Part shown: one piece after another, positions 9,451-21,350 of the stretch | How the letters are laid out: the number at the start of each line of letters is the position of its first letter | Position numbering within the stretch: the first letter of the stretch is position 1 | From: Ptiloglossa arizonensis | Lineage: Eukaryota; Arthropoda; Insecta; Hymenoptera; Colletidae | Assembly (NCBI RefSeq): GCF_051014685.1 | Contig: NW_027478757.1 | Location: forward strand, 248,001 to 312,000 | Length of the DNA stretch: 64,000 nucleotides | Direction of reading: 5' to 3' | Made by a program: the position numbers and the translations under genes | Notes under the pieces: generated by a model | What the model saw: only the letters and a program-made list of their open reading frames with translations | The model's database searches: none | What the model was told of the DNA's origin: nothing

Positions 9451-11025
9451 CGCAAAATTTCTGTTGCATCTGAAAGTGGAAACTCGCCCGATTACAACTG
9501 TATGCGTACTTTTCCCCTAGGCCGTTCTAGTTATGCTTGTCGAGCATCAGAACTGCGAAAATTTTGAGTTTCTCAAGCGTTTCTTACCTCCAAACTGCCA
9601 TATCTCGCGAACGGTTTGACCAATCCGCAAAATTTCTGTTGCATCTGAAAGTGGAAACTCGCCCGATTAAAACTGTATGCGTACTTTTCCCCTAGGCCGT
9701 TCTAGTTATGCTTGTCGAGCATCAGAACTGCGAAAATTTTGAGTTTCTCAAGCGTTTCTTACCTCCAAACTGCCATATCTCGCGAACGGTTTGACCAATC
9801 CGCAAAATTTCTGTTGCATCTGAAAGTGGAAACTCGCCCGATTACAACTGTATGCGTACTTTTCCCCTAGGCCGTTCTAGTTATGCTTGTCGAGCATCAC
9901 AACTGCGAAAATTTTGAGTTTCTCAAGCGTTTCTTACCTCCAAACTGCCATATCTCGCGAACGGTTTGACCAATCCGCAAAATTTCTGTTGCATCTGAAA
10001 GTAGAAACTCGCCCGATTACAACTGTATGCGTACTTTTCCCCTAGTCCGTTATATTTATTCGTTTCGAGCATCAGAACTGCGAAAATTTTTAGTTTCTCA
10101 AGCGTTTCTTACCTCCAAACTGCCATATCTCGCGAACGGATTGACCAATCCGCAAAATTTCTGTTGCATCTGAAAGTGGAAACTCGCCCGATTACAACTG
10201 TATGCGTACTTTTCCCCTAGGCCGTTCTAGTTATGCTTGTCGAGCATCAGAACTGCGAAAATTTTGAGTTTCTCAAGCGTTTCTTACCTCCAAACTGCCA
10301 TATCTCGCGAACGGTTTGACCAATCCGCAAAATTTCTGTTGCTTCTGAAAGTAGAAACTCGCCCGATTACAACGGTATGCGTACTTTTCCACTAGGCCGC
10401 CCTAGTAATTCGTTTCGAGCATCAGAACTGCGAAAATTTTGAGTTTCTCAAGCGTTTCTTACTTCCAAACTGCCATATCTCGCGAACGGATTGACCAATC
10501 CGCAAAATTTCTGTTGCATCTGAAAGTGGAAACTCGCCCGATTACAACTGTATGCGTACTTTTCCCCTAGGCCGTTCTAGTTATGCTTGTCGAGCATCAG
10601 AACTGCGAAAATTTTGAGTTTCTCAAGCGTTTCTTACCTCCAAACTGCCATATCTCGCGAACGGTTTGACCAATCCGCAAAATTTCTGTTGCATCTGAAA
10701 GTAGAAACTCGCCCGATTACAACGGTATGCGTACTTTTCCCCTAGGCCGTTCTAGTTGTTCGTTTCGAGCTTCAGAACTGCGAAAATTTTGAGTTTCTCA
10801 AGCGTTTCTTACCTCCAAACTGCCATATCTCGCGAACGGATTGACCAATCCGCAAAATTTCTGTTGCATCTGAAAGTAGAAACTCGCCCGATTACAACTG
10901 TATGCGTACTTTTCCCCTAGTCCGTTATAGTTATTCGTTTCGAGCATCAGAACTGCGAAAATTTTGAGTTTCTCAAGCGTTTCTTACATCCAAACTGCCA
11001 TATCTCGCGAACGGTTTGACCAATC
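9451..11025 (+). repeat. Tract rich in 'ttatgcttgt' monomers
   Basis: Five of the nine monomers here (9451, 9626, 9801, 10151 and 10501) are the 'aaagtgg...aactg...ttatgcttgt' type, three of them consecutive. This is monomer-level homogenisation rather than a multi-monomer unit. Intervening monomers are a 'tccgttatatttattcg' type (9976), a 'gccgccctagtaatt' type (10326), a 'ttgttcg' type (10676) and a hybrid 'tccgttatag' monomer with 'ttttgag' and 'tacatcc' (10851). Confidence 0.8.
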
Positions 11026-11900
11026 CGCAAAATTTCTGTTGCATCTGAAAGTAGAAACTCGCCCGATTACAACGGTATGCGTACTTTTCCCCTAGGCCGT
11101 TCTAGTTATTCGCTTCGAGCATCAGAACTGCGAAAATTTTGAGTTTCGCAAGCGTTTCTTACTTCCAAACTGCCATATCTCGCGAACGGATTGACCAATC
11201 CGCAAAATTTCTGTTGCATCTGAAGGTAGAAACTCACCCGATTACATCGGTATGCGTACTTTTCCCCTAGGCCGTTCTAGTTATTCGCTTCGAGCATCAG
11301 AACTGCGAAAATTTTGAGTTTCGCAAGCGTTTCTTACTTCCAAACTGCCATATCTCGCGAACGGATTGACCAATCCGCAAAATTTCTGTTGCATCTGAAG
11401 GTAGAAACTCACCCGATTACATCGGTATGCGTACTTTTCCCCTAGGCCGTTCTAGTTATTCGTTTCGTGCATCAGAACTGCGAAAATTTTTAGTTTCTCA
11501 AGCGTTTCTTACTTCCAAACTGCCATATCTCGCGAACGGATTGACCAATCCGCAAAATTTCTGTCGCATCTGAAGGTAGAATCTCGCCCGATTACAACGG
11601 TGTGCGTACTTTTCCCCTAGGCCGTTCTAGTTATTCGTTTCGAGCATCAGAACAGCGAAAATTTTGAGTTTCTCAAGCGTTTCTTACCTACAAACTGCCA
11701 CATCTCGCGAACGGATGGACCAATCCGCAAAATTTCTGATGCATCTGAAAGCAGAAACTCGTCCGATTACAACACTATGCGTACTTTTCCCCTAGGCCGT
11801 TCTAGTTGTTCGTTTCGAGCATCAGAACTGCGAAAATTTTGAGTTTCTCAAGCGTTTCTTACCTCCAAACTGCCATATCTCGCGAACGGATTGACCAATC
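11026..11900 (+). repeat. Copy A of the 22-monomer-spaced block, with a duplicated monomer
   Basis: Monomers 11376-11900 match 15226-15750 (shift 3850 bp). Markers are 'aactcacccgattacatcgg', 'cgtttcgtgc', 'ctgtcgcatc', 'gtagaatctcg', 'ggtgtgcg' and 'actcgtccg'. Just upstream, the monomers at 11026 and 11201 share 'ttattcgcttcgag' and 'gtttcgcaag', which looks like a single-monomer tandem duplication. Confidence 0.85.
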
Positions 11901-12600
11901 CGCAAAATTTCTGTTGCATCTGAAAGTAGAAACTCGCCCGATTACAACTGTATGCGTACTTTTCCCCTAGTCCGTTATAGTTATTCGTTTCGAGCATCAG
12001 AACTGCGAAAATTTTTAGTTTCCCAAGCGTTTCTTACCTCCAAACTGCCATATCTCGCGAAAGAATTGACCAATCCGCAAAATTTCTGTTGCATCTGAAA
12101 GTAGAAACTCGCCCGATTACAACACTATGCGTACTTTTCCCCTAGGCCGTTCTAGTTGTTCGTTTCGAGCATCAGAACTGCGAAAATTTTGAGTTTCTCA
12201 AGCGTTTCTTACCTCCAAACTGCCATATCTCGCGAACGGATTGACCAATCCGCAAAATTTCTGTTGCATCTGAGAGTAGAAACCCGCCCGATTACAACTG
12301 TATGCGTACTTTTCCCCTAGTACGTTATAGTTATTCGTTTCGAGCATCAGAACTGCGAAAATTTTTAGTTTCTCAAGCGTTTCTTACCTCCAAACTGCCA
12401 TATCTCGCGAACGAATTGACCAATCCGCAAAATTTCCGTTGCATCTGAAAGTAGAAACTCGCCCGATTACAACGGTATGCGTACTTTTCCCCTAGGCCGT
12501 TCTAGTTGTGCTTGTCGAGCATCAGAACTGCGAAAATTTTGAGTTCCTCAAGCGTTTCTTACCTCCAAACTGCCATATCTCGCCAACGGATTGACCAATC
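11901..12600 (+). repeat. Four-monomer block with a near copy 10,500 bp downstream
   Basis: 11901-12600 matches 22401-23100 in order. The 'tttcccaagcg...gcgaaagaattg' monomer is at 11901 and 22401. An 'acaacac...ttgttcg' monomer follows, then the rare 'tagtacgttatag' monomer (12251 and 22751), then the 'tttccgttgc...ttgtgcttgt' monomer (12426 and 22926). The shift is exactly 60 monomers. The first two monomers of this block are absent from the otherwise matching run at 15226-17325. Confidence 0.86.
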
Positions 12601-13825
12601 CGCAAAATTTCTGTTGCATCTGAAAGTAGAAACTCGCCCGATTACAACTGTATGCGTACTTTTCCCCTAGGCCGTTCTGATTATTCGTTTCGAGCATCAG
12701 AACTGTGAGAATTTTGAGTTTCTCAAGCGTTTCTTACCTCCAAACTGCCACATCTCGCGAACGGATTGACCAATCCGCAAAATTTCTGATGCATCTGAAA
12801 GCAGAAACTCGCCCGATTACAACGGTATGCGTACTTTTCCCCTAGGCCGTTCTAGTTATTCGTTTCGAGCATCAGAACTGCGAAAATTTTGAGTTTCTCA
12901 ACCGTTTCTTACCTCCAAACTGCCATATCTCGCGAACGGATTGACCAATCCGCAAAATTTCTGTTGCATCTGAGAGTAGAAACTCGCCCGATTACAACTG
13001 TATGCGTACTTTTCCCCTAGTCCGTTATAGCTATTCGTTTCGAGCATCAGAACTGCGAAAATTTTTAGTTTCTCAAGCGTTTCTTACATCCAAACTGCCA
13101 TATCTCGCGAACGAATTGACCAATCCGCAAAATTTCTGTTGCATCTGAAAGTAGAAACTCGCCCGATTACAACGGTATGCGTACTTTTCCCCTAGGCCGT
13201 TCTAGTTGTGCTTGTCGAGCATCAGAACTGCGAAAATTTTGAGTTCCTCAAGCGTTTCTTACCTCCAAACTGCCATATCTCGCCAACGGATTGACCAATC
13301 CGCAAAATTTCTGTTGCATCTGAAAGTAGAAACTCGCCCGATTACAACCGTATGCGTACTTTTCCCCTAGGCCGTTCTAGTTATTCGTTTAGAGCCTCAG
13401 AACTGCGAAAATTTTGAGTTTCTCAAGCGTTTCTTACCTACAAACTGCCACATCTCGCGAACGGATTGACCAATCCGCAAAATTTCTGATGCATCTGAAA
13501 GCAGAAACTCGCCCGATTACAACGGTATGCGTACTTTTCCCCTAGGCCGCCCTAGTAATTCTTTTCGAGCATCAGAACTGCGAAAATTTTGAGTTTCTCA
13601 AGCGTTTCTTACTTCCAAACTGCCATATCTCGCGAACGGATTGACCAATCCGCAAAATTTCTGTTGCATCTGAAAGTGGAAACTCGCCCGATTACAACTG
13701 TATGCGTACTTTTCCCCTAGGCCGTTCTAGTTATGCTTGTCGAGCATCAGAACTGCGAAAATTTTGAGTTTCTCAAGCGTTTCTTACCTCCAAACTGCCA
13801 TATCTCGCGAACGGTTTGACCAATC
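12251..13825 (+). repeat. Nine-monomer block, copy A (shift 3500 bp to 15751-17325)
   Basis: Shared markers with 15751-17325 are 'tagtacgttatag', 'tttccgttgc', 'ttctgattattcg' with 'aactgtgagaa', 'gagagtagaaactcg', 'acaaccg' with 'gtttagagcctcag', and 'taattctttt'. One monomer does not match: 12776 is the 'ctgatgc...agcag...acgg' type where 16276 is the 'cctgattacaacac' type. The flanking monomers still align on both sides. This is the pattern expected from replacement of one monomer by conversion. Confidence 0.87.
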
Positions 13826-15259
13826 CGCAAAATTTCTGTTGCATCTGAAAGTGGAAACTCGCCCGATTACAACTGTATGCGTACTTTTCCCCTAGGCCGT
13901 TCTAGTTATGCTTGTCGAGCATCAGAACTGCGAAAATTTTGAGTTTCTCAAGCGTTTCTTACCTCCAAACTGCCATATCTCGCGAACGGTTTGACCAATC
14001 CGCAAAATTTCTGTTGCATCTGAAAGTAGAAACTCGCCCGATTACAACGGTATGCGTACTTTTCCCCTAGGCCGTTCTAGTTGTTCGTTTCGAGCATCAG
14101 AACTGCGAAAATTTTGAGTTTCTCAAGCATTTCTTACCTCCAAACTGCCATATCTCCCGAACGGATTGACCAATCCGCAAAATTTCTGTTGCATCTGAAA
14201 GTAGAAACTCGCCCGATTACAACTGTATGCGTACTTTTCCCCTAGTCCGTTATAGTTATTCGTTTCGAGCATCAGAACTGCGAAAATTTTTAGTTTCTCA
14301 AGCGTTTCTTACCTCCAAACTGCCATATCTCGCGAACGGATTGACCAATCCGCAAAATTTCTGTTGCATCTGAAAGTGGAAACTCGCCCGATTACAACTG
14401 TATGCGTACTTTTCCCCTAGGCCCTTCTAGTTATGCTTGTCGAGCATCAGAACTGCGAAAATTTTGAGTTTCTCAAGCGTTTCTTACCTCCAAACTGCCA
14501 TATCTCGCGAACGGATTGACCAATCCGCAAAATTTCTGTTGCATCTGAAAGTAGAAACTCGCCCGATTACAACTGTATGCGTACTTTTCCCCTAGGCCGT
14601 TCTAGTTATTCGTTTCGAGCGTCAGAACTGCGAAAATTTTGAGTTTCTCAAGCGTTTCTTACCTCCAAACTGCCATATCTCGCGAACGGATTGACCAATC
14701 CGCAAAATTTCTGTTGCATCTGAAAGTAGAAACTCGCCCGATTACAACTGTATGCGTACTTTTCCCCTAGTCCGTTATAGTTATTCGTTTCGAGCATCAG
14801 AACTGCGAAAATTTTTAGTTTCTCAAGCGTTTCTTACCTCCAAACTGCCATATCTCGCGAACGGATTGACCAATCCGCATAATTTCTGTTGCATCTAAAA
14901 GCGGAAACTCGCCCGATTACAACTGTATGCGTACTTTTCCCCTAGGCCGTTCTAGTTATGCTTGTCGAGCATCAGAACTGCGAAAATTTTGAGTTTCTCA
15001 AGCGTTTCTTACATCCAAACTGCCATATCTCGCGAACGGTTTGACCAATCCGCAAAATTTCTGTTGCATCTGAAAGTAGAAACTCGCCCGATTACAACGG
15101 TATGCGTACTTTTCCCCTAGGCCGTTCTAGTTATTCGTTTCGAGCATCAGAACTGCGAAAATTTTGAGTTTCGCAAGCGTTTCTTACTTCCAAACTGCCA
15201 TATCTCGCGAACGGATTGACCAATCCGCAAAATTTCTGTTGCATCTGAAGGTAGAAACT
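13826..15259 (+). repeat. Copy B of the window-start segment (shift 13,825 bp)
   Basis: Partner of 1-1434, in the same order of eight monomer types. Private substitutions include 'tctcccgaacgg' near 14154 and 'ggcccttctag' near 14420. It contains the third 'cgcataattt...taaaagcgg' monomer of the window, at 14876. Confidence 0.9.
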
Positions 15260-17325
15260 CACCCGATTACATCGGTATGCGTACTTTTCCCCTAGGCCGT
15301 TCTAGTTATTCGTTTCGTGCATCAGAACTGCGAAAATTTTTAGTTTCTCAAGCGTTTCTTACTTCCAAACTGCCATATCTCGCGAACGGATTGACCAATC
15401 CGCAAAATTTCTGTCGCATCTGAAGGTAGAATCTCGCCCGATTACAACGGTGTGCGTACTTTTCCCCTAGGCCGTTCTAGTTATTCGTTTCGAGCATCAG
15501 AACAGCGAAAATTTTGAGTTTCTCAAGCGTTTCTTACCTACAAACTGCCACATCTCGCGAACGGATGGACCAATCCGCAAAATTTCTGATGCATCTGAAA
15601 GCAGAAACTCGTCCGATTACAACACTATGCGTACTTTTCCCCTAGGCCGTTCTAGTTGTTCGTTTCGAGCATCAGAACTGCGAAAATTTTGAGTTTCTCA
15701 AGCGTTTCTTACCTCCAAACTGCCATATCTCGCGAACGGATTGACCAATCCGCAAAATTTCTGTTGCATCTGAGAGTAGAAACCCGCCCGATTACAACTG
15801 TATGCGTACTTTTCCCCTAGTACGTTATAGTTATTCGTTTCGAGCATCAGAACTGCGAAAATTTTTAGTTTCTCAAGCGTTTCTTACCTCCAAACTGCCA
15901 TATCTCGCGAACGAATTGACCAATCCGCAAAATTTCCGTTGCATCTGAAAGTAGAATCTCGCCCGATTACAACGGTATGCGTACTTTTCCCCTAGGCCGT
16001 TCTAGTTGTGCTTGTCGAGCATCAGAACTGCGAAAATTTTGAGTTCCTCAAGCGTTTCTTACCTCCAAACTGCCATATCTCGCCAACGGATTGACCAATC
16101 CGCAAAATTTCTGTTGCATCTGAAAGTAGAAACTCGCCCGATTACAACTGTATGCGTACTTTTCCCCTAGGCCGTTCTGATTATTCGTTTCGAGCATCAG
16201 AACTGTGAGAATTTTGAGTTTCTCAAGCGTTTCTTACCTCCAAACTGCCATATCTCGCGAACGGATTGACCAATCCGCAAAATTTCTGTTGCATCTGAAA
16301 GTAGAAACTCGCCTGATTACAACACTATGCGTACTTTTCCCCTAGGCCGTTCTAGTTGTTCGTTTCGAGCATCAGAACTGCGAAAATTTTGAGTTTCTCA
16401 ACCGTTTCTTACCTCCAAACTGCCATATCTCGCGAACGGATTGACCAATCCGCAAAATTTCTGTTGCATCTGAGAGTAGAAACTCGCCCGATTACAACTG
16501 TATGCGTACTTTTCCCCTAGTCCGTTATGGTTATTCGTTTCGAGCATCAGAACTGCGAAAATTTTTAGTTTCTCAAGCGTTTCTTACATCCAAACTGCCA
16601 TATCTCGCGAACGAATTGACCAATCCGCAAAATTTCTGTTGCATCTGAAAGTAGAAACTCGCCCGATTACAACGGTATGCGTACTTTTCCCCTAGGCCGT
16701 TCTAGTTGTGCTTGTCGAGCATCAGAACTGCGAAAATTTTGAGTTCCTCAAGCGTTTCTTACCTCCAAACTGCCATATCTCGCCAACGGATTGACCAATC
16801 CGCAAAATTTCTGTTGCATCTGAAAGTAGAAACTCGCCCGATTACAACCGTATGCGTACTTTTCCCCTAGGCCGTTCTAGTTATTCGTTTAGAGCCTCAG
16901 AACTGCGAAAATTTTTAGTTTCTCAAGCGTTTCTTACCTACAAACTGCCACATCTCGCGAACGGATTGACCAATCCGCAAAATTTCTGATGCATCTGAAA
17001 GCAGAAACTCGCCCGATTACAACGGTATGCGTACTTTTCCCCTAGGCCGCCCTAGTAATTCTTTTCGAGCATCAGAACTGCGAAAATTTTGAGTTTCTCA
17101 AGCGTTTCTTACTTCCAAACTGCCATATCTCGCGAACGGATTGACCAATCCGCAAAATTTCTGTTGCATCTGAAAGTGGAAACTCGCCCGATTACAACTG
17201 TATGCGTACTTTTCCCCTAGGCCGTTCTAGTTATGCTTGTCGAGCATCAGAACTGCGAAAATTTTGAGTTTCTCAAGCGTTTCTTACCTCCAAACTGCCA
17301 TATCTCGCGAACGGTTTGACCAATC
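15226..17325 (+). repeat. Copy B of the blocks at 11376-11900 and 12251-13825, joined directly
   Basis: 15226-15750 matches 11376-11900, and 15751-17325 matches 12251-13825. Monomers equivalent to 11901-12250 are missing between them, a clean 350-bp (two-monomer) difference. This segment overlaps the beginning of the 13-mer, so the 13-mer was amplified from material already shared with the 12-14 kb region. Confidence 0.85.
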
Positions 17326-18375
17326 CGCAAAATTTCTGTTGCATCTGAAAGTAGAAACTCGCCCGATTACAACGGTACGCGTACTTTTCCCCTAGGCCGT
17401 TCTAGTTATTCGTTTCGAGCATCAGATCTGCGAAAATTTTGAGTTTCGCAAGCGTTTCTTACTTCCAAACTGCCATATCTCGCGAACGGATTGACCAATC
17501 CGCAAAATTTCTGTTGCATCTGAAGGTAGAAACTCGCCCGATTACAACGGTATGCGTACTTTTCCCCTAGGCCGTTCTAGTTGTTCGTTTCGAGCATCAG
17601 AACTGCGAAAATTTTGACTTCCTCAAGCGTTTCTTACCTCCAAACTGCCATATCTCGCCAACGGATTGACCAATCCGCAAAATTTCTGTTGCATCTGAAA
17701 GTAGAAACTCGCCCGATTACAACTGTATGCGTACTTTTCCCCTAGGCCGTTCTGATTATTCGTTTCGAGCATCAGAACTGTGAGAATTTTGAGTTTCTCA
17801 AGCGTTTCTTACCTCCAAACTGCCATATCTCGCGAACGGATTGACCAATCCGCAAAATTTCTGTTGCATCTGAAAGTAGAAACTCGCCTGATTACAACAC
17901 TATGCGTACTTTTCCCCTAGGCCGTTCTAGTTGTTCGTTTCGAGCATCAGAACTGCGAAAATTTTGAGTTTCTCAACCGTTTCTTACCTCCAAACTGCCA
18001 TATCTCGCGAACGGATTGACCAATCCGCAAAATTTCTGTTGCATCTGAGAGTAGAAACTCGCCCGATTACAACTGTATGCGTACTTTTCCCCTAGTCCGT
18101 TATAGTTATTCGTTTCGAGCATCAGAACTGCGAAAATTTTTAGTTTCTCAAGCGTTTCTTACATCCAAACTGCCATATCTCGCGAACGAATTGACCAATC
18201 CGCAAAATTTCCGTTGCATCTGAAAGTAGAAACTCGCCCGATTACAACGGTATGCGTACTTTTCCCCTAGGCCGTTCTAGTTGTGCTTGTCGAGCATCAG
18301 AACTGCGAAAATTTTGAGTTCCTCAAGCGTTTCTTACCTCCAAACTGCCATATCTCGCCAACGGATTGACCAATC
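16101..18375 (+). repeat. 13-mer higher-order repeat (2275 bp), copy 1: P-Q-P
   Basis: Thirteen monomers that repeat one-for-one at 18376-20650. Internal structure: P (16101-16800) is four monomers ('ttctgattattcg', 'cctgattacaacac', 'gagagtag', 'ttgtgcttgt...gagttcctc'). Q (16801-17675) is five ('acaaccg...gtttagagcctcag', 'ctgatgc...taattctttt', 'ttatgcttgt', 'ggtacgcg...cagatctg', 'ttttgacttcc'). A second P follows (17676-18375). The two P modules differ slightly: 'ttatggttattcg' in the first and 'ttatagttattcg' in the second. Confidence 0.95.
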
Positions 18376-20650
18376 CGCAAAATTTCTGTTGCATCTGAAA
18401 GTAGAAACTCGCCCGATTACAACTGTATGCGTACTTTTCCCCTAGGCCGTTCTGATTATTCGTTTCGAGCATCAGAACTGTGAGAATTTTGAGTTTCTCA
18501 AGCGTTTCTTACCTCCAAACTGCCATATCTCGCGAACGGATTGACCAATCCGCAAAATTTCTGTTGCATCTGAAAGTAGAAACTCGCCTGATTACAACAC
18601 TATGCGTACTTTTCCCCTAGGCCGTTCTAGTTGTTCGTTTCGAGCATCAGAACTGCGAAAATTTTGAGTTTCTCAACCGTTTCTTACCTCCAAACTGCCA
18701 TATCTCGCGAACGGATTGACCAATCCGCAAAATTTCTGTTGCATCTGAGAGTAGAAACTCGCCCGATTACAACTGTATGCGTACTTTTCCCCTAGTCCGT
18801 TATGGTTATTCGTTTCGAGCATCAGAACTGCGAAAATTTTTAGTTTCTCAAGCGTTTCTTACATCCAAACTGCCATATCTCGCGAACGAATTGACCAATC
18901 CGCAAAATTTCTGTTGCATCTGAAAGTAGAAACTCGCCCGATTACAACGGTATGCGTACTTTTCCCCTAGGCCGTTCTAGTTGTGCTTGTCGAGCATCAG
19001 AACTGCGAAAATTTTGAGTTCCTCAAGCGTTTCTTACCTCCAAACTGCCATATCTCGCCAACGGATTGACCAATCCGCAAAATTTCTGTTGCATCTGAAA
19101 GTAGAAACTCGCCCGATTACAACCGTATGCGTACTTTTCCCCTAGGCCGTTCTAGTTATTCGTTTAGAGCCTCAGAACTGCGAAAATTTTTAGTTTCTCA
19201 AGCGTTTCTTACCTACAAACTGCCACATCTCGCGAACGGATTGACCAATCCGCAAAATTTCTGATGCATCTGAAAGCAGAAACTCGCCCGATTACAACGG
19301 TATGCGTACTTTTCCCCTAGGCCGCCCTAGTAATTCTTTTCGAGCATCAGAACTGCGAAAATTTTGAGTTTCTCAAGCGTTTCTTACTTCCAAACTGCCA
19401 TATCTCGCGAACGGATTGACCAATCCGCAAAATTTCTGTTGCATCTGAAAGTGGAAACTCGCCCGATTACAACTGTATGCGTACTTTTCCCCTAGGCCGT
19501 TCTAGTTATGCTTGTCGAGCATCAGAACTGCGAAAATTTTGAGTTTCTCAAGCGTTTCTTACCTCCAAACTGCCATATCTCGCGAACGGTTTGACCAATC
19601 CGCAAAATTTCTGTTGCATCTGAAAGTAGAAACTCGCCCGATTACAACGGTACGCGTACTTTTCCCCTAGGCCGTTCTAGTTATTCGTTTCGAGCATCAG
19701 ATCTGCGAAAATTTTGAGTTTCGCAAGCGTTTCTTACTTCCAAACTGCCATATCTCGCGAACGGATTGACCAATCCGCAAAATTTCTGTTGCATCTGAAG
19801 GTAGAAACTCGCCCGATTACAACGGTATGCGTACTTTTCCCCTAGGCCGTTCTAGTTGTTCGTTTCGAGCATCAGAACTGCGAAAATTTTGACTTCCTCA
19901 AGCGTTTCTTACCTCCAAACTGCCATATCTCGCCAACGGATTGACCAATCCGCAAAATTTCTGTTGCATCTGAAAGTAGAAACTCGCCCGATTACAACTG
20001 TATGCGTACTTTTCCCCTAGGCCGTTCTGATTATTCGTTTCGAGCATCAGAACTGTGAGAATTTTGAGTTTCTCAAGCGTTTCTTACCTCCAAACTGCCA
20101 TATCTCGCGAACGGATTGACCAATCCGCAAAATTTCTGTTGCATCTGAAAGTAGAAACTCGCCTGATTACAACACTATGCGTACTTTTCCCCTAGGCCGT
20201 TCTAGTTGTTCGTTTCGAGCATCAGAACTGCGAAAATTTTGAGTTTCTCAACCGTTTCTTACCTCCAAACTGCCATATCTCGCGAACGGATTGACCAATC
20301 CGCAAAATTTCTGTTGCATCTGAGAGTAGAAACTCGCCCGATTACAACTGTATGCGTACTTTTCCCCTAGTCCGTTATAGTTATTCGTTTCGAGCATCAG
20401 AACTGCGAAAATTTTTAGTTTCTCAAGCGTTTCTTACATCCAAACTGCCATATCTCGCGAACGAATTGACCAATCCGCAAAATTTCTGTTGCATCTGAAA
20501 GTAGAAACTCGCCCGATTACAACGGTATGCGTACTTTTCCCCTAGGCCGTTCTAGTTGTGCTTGTCGAGCATCAGAACTGCGAAAATTTTGAGTTCCTCA
20601 AGCGTTTCTTACCTCCAAACTGCCATATCTCGCCAACGGATTGACCAATC
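18376..20650 (+). repeat. 13-mer higher-order repeat (2275 bp), copy 2: P-Q-P
   Basis: Second copy with the same module order. Position-specific marks are kept at a shift of 2275 bp: 'ttatgg' at about 16525 and 18800, 'ggtacgcg' at about 17375 and 19650, 'cagatctg' at about 17425 and 19700, and 'ttttgactt' at about 17612 and 19887. One visible difference is 'tttccgttgc' at 18201 against 'tttctgttgc' at 20476. No indels separate the copies, so the amplification looks recent. Confidence 0.95.
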
Positions 20651-21350
20651 CGCAAAATTTCTGTTGCATCTGAAAGTAGAAACTCGCCCGATTACAACCG
20701 TATGCGTACTTTTCCCCTAGGCCGTTCTAGTTATTCGTTTAGAGCCTCAGAACTGCGAAAATTTTGAGTTTCTCAAGCGTTTCTTACCTACAAACTGCCA
20801 CATCTCGCGAACGGATTGACCAATCCGCAAAATTTCTGATGCATCTGAAAGCAGAAACTCGCCCGATTACAACGGTATGCGTACTTTTCCCCTAGGCCGC
20901 CCTAGTAATTCTTTTCGAGCATCAGAACTGCGAAAATTTTGAGTTTCTCAAGCGTTTCTTACTTCCAAACTGCCATATCTCGCGAACGGATTGACCAATC
21001 CGCAAAATTTCTGTTGCATCTGAAAGTGGAAACTCGCCCGATTACAACTGTATGCGTACTTTTCCCCTAGGCCGTTCTAGTTATGCTTGTCGAGCATCAG
21101 AACTGCGAAAATTTTGAGTTTCTCAAGCGTTTCTTACCTCCAAACTGCCATATCTCGCGAACGGTTTGACCAATCCGCAAAATTTCTGTTGCATCTGAAA
21201 GTAGAAACTCGCCCGATTACAACGGTATGCGTACTTTTCCCCTAGGCCGTTCTAGTTATTCGTTTCGAGCATCAGATCTGCGAAAATTTTGAGTTTCGCA
21301 AGCGTTTCTTACTTCCAAACTGCCATATCTCGCGAACGGATTGACCAATC
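20651..21350 (+). repeat. Partial third Q module (Q')
   Basis: Four monomers match the first four of Q at 16801 and 19076 (shift 1575 bp from 19076). The fifth Q monomer, with 'ttttgacttcc', is replaced by an ordinary 'ttgttcg...gagtttctc' monomer at 21351. In place of 'ggtacgcg' it has 'ggtatgcg'. This gives the run P-Q-P-P-Q-P-Q' across 16101-21350. Confidence 0.9.
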
